Positions 1 through 64,000 of a stretch of DNA of 64,000 bases are shown one piece after another. The notes under the pieces were generated by a model. That model saw nothing but the letters and a program-made list of their open reading frames with translations. It made no database searches and was not told the DNA's origin. This stretch comes from Ochotona curzoniae (taxonomy: Eukaryota > Chordata > Mammalia > Lagomorpha > Ochotonidae), in contig NW_024466607.1 in the NCBI RefSeq assembly GCF_017591425.1, forward strand, positions 13,152,501-13,216,500, in the 5' to 3' direction. The position numbers and the translations under genes are program-made. How positions within the stretch are numbered: the stretch's first letter is position 1; every line of letters starts with the position of its first letter.

Positions 1-945
1 GGTGCTACAAGAATAAAACAATGCAAAGGCAGATAACTCAGTTTTTAAAATGGGCCAAGGATATAAACAGACATGGCTTCAAAGGAGCGAGTTAAATGGC
101 TGAAAGCACATGAAAAGATGCCTGACAACAGGCGACTGCAAATCCAGTCTGCAAGGTGCCTGCTCCTCCCTCCCCCCACCTGCACCCCACAGGATGACTC
201 CCACTCAAAAAAAGACAGTACAAGAGTGTTGGCAAGGAGCTCTCCACTCTGCTCCTCAGAATGTGTGAGAGTGAGGTCGCTTCGGAAGGCAGTCTGGCGT
301 GCCGTGCCTGGCCCACATCTATTTCTTAGGAAGAACAAAAAAATCTGAAGTTCCTGATCAGGTCTGGCATAAACATAGCAGCTACAGGGCCCAGCTCCTT
401 CTCTCCGAGGTGTGTACCCGGGGAAATAAAACTACACATCCACACAAATGATGAACATTCTGGATGAATGTCTGTAGCAGCAGTTGTAACAGCTGAAGTC
501 GAAATGGACTTAATGGCCATCACCTGACAAGCAGCATACTTGAATGTGGCATGTATGTGAGTGAAGTGGAGCTGGGCAACAGAAAGGGAGGAAGTACTGA
601 AACATGCTACATTCCGCAGGAACTTAGAAAACACACAAAATGAACAGCAGCCAGACACGTAAGGACAACTCGTGCTTGACTCCATTTGTGTGAAATGTTC
701 AGAACAGGCCAATCGGAGGTGACAGAGAGCAGATGACCGCGTGCCCAGGGCTAGGAATTAGACAGCTGTGTGTGTCATGGTGACTGCTAAAGGGTATGGG
801 ATTTCTTTTTGGAGTTATAACAATTTTCTACAGTTGACTATGAAGAGGCCTGCACACCTGTGAGTGTACTAAAACCCACTGAATTACACAACTTAAAAGG
901 GGCAAATCACCTGGCATGTGAATTACATCTCTTCAAAGTGGCTAT
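1..945 (+). mobile_element. Ancient L1 (L1M type) 3' end fragment
   Basis: The sequence follows the well-known 3' end of old mammalian L1: late ORF2, then the 3' UTR with the successive motifs GAAATGTTCAGAACAGGCCAA near 693, GGTGACTGCTAAAGGGTATG near 779 and CTAAAACCCACTGAATTACAC near 870. It is heavily diverged and broken by stops. It continues off the left edge. Confidence 0.75.
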
Positions 946-1796
946 GAGACAAAAGATAAACCACGTACGTTAGAAGGTTTTGGTTTTCTTCAGTCTTTAC
1001 GAAAGTTCAGTTTTCCAGTTTGAAAAGAAAAAGTGGTCCTTAACTGATAATATTTCTAAATCTACTAATATGTAGATATAAAATTAATAGTTATCAACTT
1101 GCATGCTGTACATAAAAATCTATTGCTTGGAGTAAAACTAGACACTGAAGTTGCTGGTGTTCTCTTTCTTGGGACTCCTGGGATGGTGAAGTGACACAGG
1201 GACCCATGTGGAATGCTGGAGTCACGGCAGTGCGTTGCCCAGCAGGACCCGAGTTATTAGAAACGTGATAGGAAAAAAGGCATCATCTGCTCACAGGGCA
1301 CCCACAGGCCAGCAGGCAGGTGCCTCTGGCAAAAGGATGTTCACTTGGTGCTGCTGCTTTGCTGAACCAGCTCCCAGGGATGCTGCAGGTAATCAGGTCT
1401 GACTGTGCGTATGTGCCGAGTGTTGCCTAGGACCACCTCTCTCGGATAGTCGCAGTACGCGTGGGCTGACTGAAGGCTGTGAGAGGTTCCAGGCACAGAC
1501 AACTGTTAAGCTGCACTGGTTATAGACAACCCGAGTGCAGGGGCCTACTCCTGCACACAGCATCCATCAGCGTGTGTGGATAGAACGAACCGGCATCTAG
1601 GATTTCAGGTGCACTCCCTATTCTGGGTTCCCAGCCTCAGGCTCATTCTATGGAGACAGACACAAAGCATGAGTGAGTGGTCCATGGTTAATGCAGCGCA
1701 GAGTTCTGAGTCACCCTTCAGATGGGCCTCACTTAACCTTCTGGCAAAACATGCACTGTGTGGACAACTGGTGACTTAGCTAAAGTGTGGGGCTGC

Positions 1797-2131
1797 TGGA
1801 CCCAGCGCCGTGACCTAGCAGCTAAAGTCCTCGCCTTGAACACACAGAGATCCCATATGGGCACTGGTTCTAATCTTGGCTGCTCCACTTCCTATCCAGC
1901 TCCTTGCTTGTGGCCTGGGGAAAGCAGTGAAGGATGGCCCAAAGCCTTGGGACTCTGCACCCACATGGGAGATGTGGAGGAAGTTCCTGGCTCCTGACTT
2001 TGGATCGGCACAGTACAGGCCGTTGTGGTCACTTGGGGAGTGAATCATCAGAGGAAGGGTCTTCCTCTCTGTCTCCCCTCCTTTCTTTATATCTGACTTT
2101 GCAATAAAAATAATACATAAATCTTAAAAAA
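1797..2131 (+). mobile_element. CSINE copy with perfect 16-bp target-site duplication
   Basis: A full-length tRNA-derived SINE: head, CTTGTGGCCTGGGGAAAGCAG body motif, CT-rich region, and a tail with AATAAAAATAATACATAAAT. It is flanked by TAAAGTGTGGGGCTGC at 1781-1796 and again at 2132-2147. The SINE is antisense to LARS2. Confidence 0.9.
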
Positions 2132-2599
2132 TAAAGTGTGGGGCTGCAAAGCCCTTAGGGTTTGAACATTTTCATATCAGGAATGTAGGGGAAGATTCCA
2201 AGGAGAGACAAGAACAGCTCCTAGACCTCGGCTGGTTTTTTTTAATGCATTTGAGTTTCTATTAAGCCAGAGATTACATAACAAGACCTAAGTCAGAGCT
2301 GGCTGGCAAAGGCGGTGTCAACGACCACAGAAATAAACGAGATGTCAAGAACCGTAGGGAAGCACCTTGCACTGATTCTTCTCTTAAAGGGCTCTGTGCC
2401 AAATTACAGAAAGCTAAGCCCAAAGCACTTACATGCAGTCAACGGGCTGCCCAGTCCACCTGTGTCCTCTGCCACTCACACGCTACCCTGTGCACATGAC
2501 TCTCTCTGGCTCCTACTGTGCCCACGAGGTTCCCCAGGACCTGCCTGCACAGCCCTGCCCTTGCTTGGTGAAGAAAGCTAACTTCACAAAGCTTACACG

Positions 2600-2746
2600 G
2601 CCTTGTTGTCAGTCACACTGGTGGATCTGGAACCTGGCTTTATGTGACTACAAGGTCAAGATCCAGTGACTCGTACAAATTCACCTAGAGACTGAATAAA
2701 CTGACATCTGCAAAAAAAAAAAAAAAAAAAAAAAAAACAAAAAACC
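2600..2746 (+). mobile_element. Possible 3' end of an unidentified polyadenylated retrocopy
   Basis: AATAAA at about 2694 is followed 17 bases later by an A run of about 27 (2710-2736). This looks like the 3' end of a processed transcript inserted in plus orientation. I found no clear target-site duplication and do not recognise the source, so the 5' limit is arbitrary. Confidence 0.3.
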
Positions 2747-3404
2747 TTTCACTTTGAAATTTAGAAATGGAGAAAATTAGTGCCAATGTGTAATGGTCCA
2801 TTTGTAATTGCTACAGATTTATAAAGAGCAAGAGAAAGTCACTAAGTGAGAGTTTCCAAATGGAACGTGGCATGGGGAACTCAATCACTACCATTTGCCA
2901 AAATGACAGGACCAGGCTGGGTCATGTGTGCTGAGGTCCGAATGACCAGGAAAACACTGCTGTGTGCATAGATTCAGTAATTTCTCAATTTTCACATAGA
3001 AATATGCTTGAAATTATGTAGTATCTTTCAGGAACTCCATCTCTTATCATTGATTAGCTTATTAATTCCCTTACTATTACCTCATTTTAACTTGTATCTC
3101 TAAATTAACTGAAAGAAAAAAATAATTGAGGGCCAGACATTTAAATTTTTTTTTGGTTTTTCAGTTTTAGACAATTTTCAACCACCATTGCCCTCAAGGA
3201 ATCTCAAACTGTTTTTTGGGAATAGAAACCACAAGTTTTCCCTTGAAATTAAATTGGAAAGAATCCAATTTTTCTTTTGAGTAGAAAAAATATACCTGAG
3301 AGAGCGAGAGAGTTATACTGGGCTTTTACACACACAATCATTTTAAGCCAAGGTTTTCCTCTGTATTTCAATTTGTAACAGAGACAGGGCTGTGTCTTGT
3401 ACTG

Positions 3405-3560
3405 GGGGAGCGGGCGACACACGCTCCGGCTGTGCTGGGTCCGGAGCCGCGCCTGTGCCAGGCTCCTGGGAGGTGCCCGCCGGTTCAAAGGCTGGCTAGA
3501 ATGCTCCTGGTAAGCAACCTTGGCCAAAGCACAGCTGAACTGCGTGACAGATGACGTCAT
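3405..3560. promoter_or_regulatory. CpG-rich patch with a perfect CRE palindrome (candidate enhancer)
   Basis: About 3405-3485 is GC-rich with unusually many CpGs for this intron. ATGACGTCAT at 3551-3560 is a perfect CREB/ATF palindrome, followed at about 3564 by CTTCCT, an ETS-type core in reverse. That it acts as a regulatory element is inference only. Confidence 0.3.
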
Positions 3561-4261
3561 CTCACTTCCTAACCAGATCCTGGGCAATGCTTCCATTTCG
3601 TTTTTCTCTAAAAAGGCAACTTGAGATCACCACCCCAAACAGGAACACCTGTTAATCAGGACCCTGAAGGATTCTGATTCCGTACATTTGGGCTGCCATG
3701 TAATGTCCGTGGAACGGAAAAGGGATGAGATGGTTGGCAGAAGTAAGTCATTCCAGAAAACTCTTCCCTTCCTGACAGGCACTCCCTTTTCCCTCCCAGG
3801 GACGCTCTTGATGCTCCATCGCGGGAAGAGCCTGACCCCTCTTTGGCTAAGCAAAAGGCCCAGGGCAGCTGCAGGTGGATTCTCTTGCTAGCAACCACAG
3901 GGTCTCGACTAACGTATAAGTACTTTCCCGGATCTGCATTGATTGACAGTGTTCCTGTGTCAGCATGGAGCGATTCACAAACCATTAAAGGCCTACACGG
4001 AGCAGATGACCGGAAGAATTCTTTACAGCAATAAAATTAAGTTGCTGGCAAAGCTTCCTCTCGTTTGTCTTGGCTTCCCCCGGTCCCTCTCAGCCCAGTG
4101 TTCTTTGGATGATGGGATTGTAAATCAAGAGAAGATTCTATTGCTTTCAGAAAAGTGCTTCAACTGAAAGAAAAAAACCAGAGCTTTCAGTTGCCAGAGG
4201 TAGACAATCTCATAACGAAGACAGAGGCTAGGGTTTTAATGTTTCCACATCTCTCTTACTC

Positions 4262-4500
4262 TCTTTTAATGTTTATTTTCATCTACTTGAAAGTCAGAGA
4301 AATTTCCATTCGCTAATTCACTCCTCAAATGTACGTAACAGCCAGGACTGGGCCAGGCCACTGCCAGGAAAACGGAAGTCCAACCAGGTTTGCTATGAGG
4401 CTGGCGGGGACCTAACCACATGGTTCATCACTGGTTGCTAACCCAGGACGTATCAACAGGAAGCTGGACTGGAAGGAGGCAGGACCCACACCTGGCCCTC
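4262..4500 (-). mobile_element. Old CSINE-like fragment
   Basis: Weak match in reverse orientation: TTTATTTTCATCTACTTGAA (reverse tail and start of the CT region), then a CACTCCTCAAATG boundary and an AGCTGGACTGGAAG motif. Strongly diverged. Confidence 0.45.
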
Positions 4501-5807
4501 CCGCCGCACAGCATGTTGCCCCTCAGACAGTTATCATGTTTTAGAATAAAGTCAGAACAGGTCACAAGAGACAACAGATGAGTGTGTGACAGGAATACCA
4601 GCTCCAGGAACGACTGTCCAGAGGCAAGGCGGTCACCACACCACCTCAGCCTTGACTCATCGACTCACCTTCACCAGGGACAAATGCCTGCTGCAAGGTT
4701 TCCCGCAGGCTGCTGTGCCCGTGTAAGAGCCTGTGGCTGGGGCAGATGGCCACATGGGAAGCTCCATAAATGGCCTCGGGGGAGGCCGTGTAGGCAGTCA
4801 GCTTCTCTCCTGTGGCTTGTCCGTCAACCTGGCAGGAGGGAAAGGAGAGCCATTTGCTTTCTCAGTCCTCCTTCTGGGCAGCAACCCAACCACAACCCCA
4901 TTCTCTCCCGAATAGCATCTGACTACATCAGCAGGGTGTGTGTTGGCACTCAGCAGTGAGCGGTGCAGGGACTCCCTAGCACTTCCCCTGAGAAGCTAAG
5001 GCCCTAGACATGGGGACCAGACCCAGGATAATGCCCAGGAGCCTCCCTAATCACAGATGGCCTTGTAAGGCTAAAGGAAAGTCATGCCGGACTCCACTCC
5101 TGAGCCCCTGCCACCTGCTCAGGAGAGCAGTGGAATGTTCAACTGAGATCTAATGTCCTGTACATTTTGAAGTGCACTCTCTGGGGGCAGGCTGCACCTG
5201 CTTGTGGCTGGGTGAGCAGGACCTCTCTTGTGAGGGTCTGTCCACCGCCCAGGGGCTAAATTTGTCTTAAAGGTTTTGACAGGGACTAAGGGGAAGGCAG
5301 AGTTTGAAGCTGAATGAATAGAGCACAGAAGTACTGATCAGAGAAGGGGATGTGAAGGATGGAAACACCCAGTGACAACGAGCAGCAGAAGAGTTCGCAT
5401 GTTCAAGAGTTCTGAGAGAAAAGCTCCAGGGGCACCTCCCTCCCGCAGGGGGAGACCTTAAGCTGCACCTGTCAGCAGTGTTGGTCCAGCAGGCTGTTTC
5501 GTGTTGCACCCTACACAGTGGGTCTGTCTACCTCTGAACTGGTTAGTCTTTACTCTCTTGGTTTTTAATGGCCTTGTGACAAAACTCCCCCTACCCCATC
5601 AACTGCCAGAATGCAGTGAGAGCGATGGTCCTACTGTGTAGGAATAGATCCTTGCGAACCTCATGCACAGAATGTCAAAGAGAGCCCGCCAGGAGATGTT
5701 CTGTATCTGTGCCATCCAGGATAGTCACCTGCAGCACTACGTAGCTGGGAATCCTTGAAAGATGGCTAGTTTGTGCTGTAGGTATAAAATAGAATGGATC
5801 TCACGGG

Positions 5808-6115
5808 GCTGGTGTTGTGGCATAGTGGATTAAGGCACCAACTGTGATGACAGCATCCCATATGAACCAGTTGTTACACTTCCAAACCAGGTCCTTGCTA
5901 TTCACTTGGGAGAGTAGTGGAAGGTGGCTTGAGTGCTTGGGCCCCTAAAATCATGTGGAAGACCCAGAGGAAGCTCTCGTCTCCTTGCTTCGGCATGGCC
6001 TAGCCCTGGCTGTTATGGCTGTCTGGGAAGTAAACCATTATATACAAGTTCTCTTTCTCTGTCTCTTCCTCTCTTTCTATAACCTATTTTCAAACAAATC
6101 TTCATATATATAAGA
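5808..6115 (+). mobile_element. CSINE copy, older subfamily
   Basis: Head GGGGCTGGTGTTGTGGCATA, a TCCCATATGAACC B-box region, and a 3' part with TCTCTTTCTCTGTCTCTTCC and CAAACAAATCTTC. Limits are approximate. Confidence 0.75.
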
Positions 6116-6408
6116 TTTCAAGGCCTGTACTAAAACAAAGTATCAACTTGTCTTTAACAAATTCTTTTTACAACTGATTCTATCTTGAAACCATACTTTG
6201 GATCTAATGGGTTAAGTAAAATATAATCCAAATTAAATTTCCCGTCTTTCCTCACACAGAGGTGCAAACCCTGCATGCGGCTTGCACTCTCTCTCTACCG
6301 GCAGTGCAGCAGGAGTGGAGTTCAAGATGCTGAGTGAGCTATTCAGAGTTCCAAAATGCAGAGGAGTATGTTGAGCGTGGCCTGCTGGGTACGCTACTGC
6401 ATCATCAC

Positions 6409-63097
<56,689 letters not shown>

Positions 63098-63118
63098 TCT
63101 TCTGGAGGTGTGAGGGCC

Positions 63119-64000
63119 CTGAGAGAGGACAGAAAAGGCAGATTTCTGAGCTCCAGTGCTGGCCTTCCCAGGCCACACAGGCTGCCATGCCCTATCCATT
63201 CACTCCATCTCCTCTGATATATATTTTTAAAATTATTTCTTGCCCTTCAAAGAAAACTAACTCTTTCATGAAAGAGGCAGTCTGAGTACCCTGAGTCTTG
63301 GGCACAGGAACAAATGGAGATGTCTACCTGTGCCAGCTCCCACCATTCTCCCATGTTGTATGGGCAGAAATAGGGCTGCTCCTTCACTCCCACTTGGGAA
63401 AGCTAGGTTGCGTGGCCCATGTCTCAAAGCCTGGCAACCCCAAACACATGCTCACTTGATTTTTAGATTTGCATACATCAAAAGGAGCCTATTCTAAGGC
63501 TTAACAAGAGGACTAAAGGTATGCAGTACGATAAGCAATTAAAAAAAAAGTATCTAAAGGCATATTTTACAGAGAGAAGGAGAGACAAAGGATGATCTTC
63601 CATCTGCTGGCTGACTCCCCAGATAACCACAACAGCTGCAGCTGAGCCAATCTGAAGCCAGGAAGGAGTAAAGAGCTTCTTCTGGGCTCTCACGCACGGG
63701 TACATATGCCCAAGCACTTGGGCCTTCCTCTGTTGCTCTCCCGGGTCATTATGCAGGGAGCTAGATGGGAAGTAGAACATCTGTGACACAAACAAGCACC
63801 CATATGGGTGATCACAGATGGAGAATTAGTGTGCTGAGCCAAAGTGCTGGCCCCATAATTAGCAATTTTCATATAAAGTTAGATGGACTTTGGAGGGTGG
63901 GCCAGGAAACCACCAACATTTAAAAGACAGTTTATTCATTTATTCAGTTAGTTCCTCATTCATTGACGAAATATTCACTGAAGTCCTCTAGCTGGGCGTA
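63119..64000 (-). other. LARS2: LARS2 intron upstream of the first coding exon (partial)
   Basis: Sequence upstream of the start-codon exon. It has no CpG island or promoter-like stretch, so the non-coding first exon and promoter are expected beyond 64000. One minus-strand CSINE lies at about 63540-63854. Confidence 0.75.
63540..63854 (-). mobile_element. CSINE copy
   Basis: GCATATTTTACAGAGAGAAG, GATCTTCCATCTGCTGGCTG, GGGAGCTAGATGGGAAGTAG, head near GTGCTGAGCCAAAGTGC then GGCCCC. Confidence 0.75.

Larger units (their letters stand above)
1..6408 (-). other. LARS2: LARS2 intron downstream of the seventh coding exon (partial)
   Basis: No exon is visible here. The stretch holds an old L1 3' end (1-945), CSINE copies at 1797, 4262 and 5808, a poly(A) tract near 2720, and the CpG-rich/CRE patch at 3405-3560. 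I see nothing assignable in 946-1780, 2800-3400, 3600-4260 or 4500-5800. Confidence 0.8.

Overview
The window is nuclear DNA of a placental mammal, most likely a lagomorph and probably a pika (Ochotona). Three signs point there. There are about 50 copies of a tRNA-derived SINE of the lagomorph C-repeat (CSINE) type, with a CT-rich 3' part and an AATAAA-rich tail. The background contains ancient mammalian MIR, MER5A-like and L1 fragments. One split gene has small exons separated by introns of many kilobases. The pika assignment rests on my memory of the young SINE consensus and is less certain than the lagomorph one.

Only one real gene is visible: LARS2, mitochondrial leucyl-tRNA synthetase, on the minus strand. 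Seven consecutive coding exons are present, each with AG/GT boundaries and joining in frame: 63097-62864 (start codon), 56674-56546, 40243-40152, 38604-38544, 21432-21343, 18287-18144 and 6516-6409. Together they encode residues 1-286 of an enzyme of about 900 residues. This covers the mitochondrial presequence, the first half of the Rossmann catalytic core with its HMGH signature, the degenerate zinc-module region, and the lead-in to the CP1 editing domain. The promoter and non-coding first exon should lie beyond position 64000. The rest of the gene lies before position 1.

Everything else is intron, largely made of retroelement remains. Notable items are a shortened RPL23A processed pseudogene (52370-52733); an ATP5PD processed pseudogene (about 60726-61147, minus) that was later split by an unidentified polyadenylated retrocopy with a perfect 15-bp target-site duplication; a very young SINE at 45646-45987; SINE-into-SINE and SINE-into-MER5A nesting; three head-to-tail SINEs sharing a target motif; several microsatellites; and a pair of related sequences of about 155 bp (53831-53984 and 54643-54804) that I cannot assign to a known family.

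I found no operon, CRISPR array, phage, toxin or other compact novel system. Most open reading frames here are chance frames inside SINEs. The more unusual signals are the layered retrotransposition events, the unassigned repeat pair, and a CpG-rich patch with a perfect CRE palindrome near 3405-3560.
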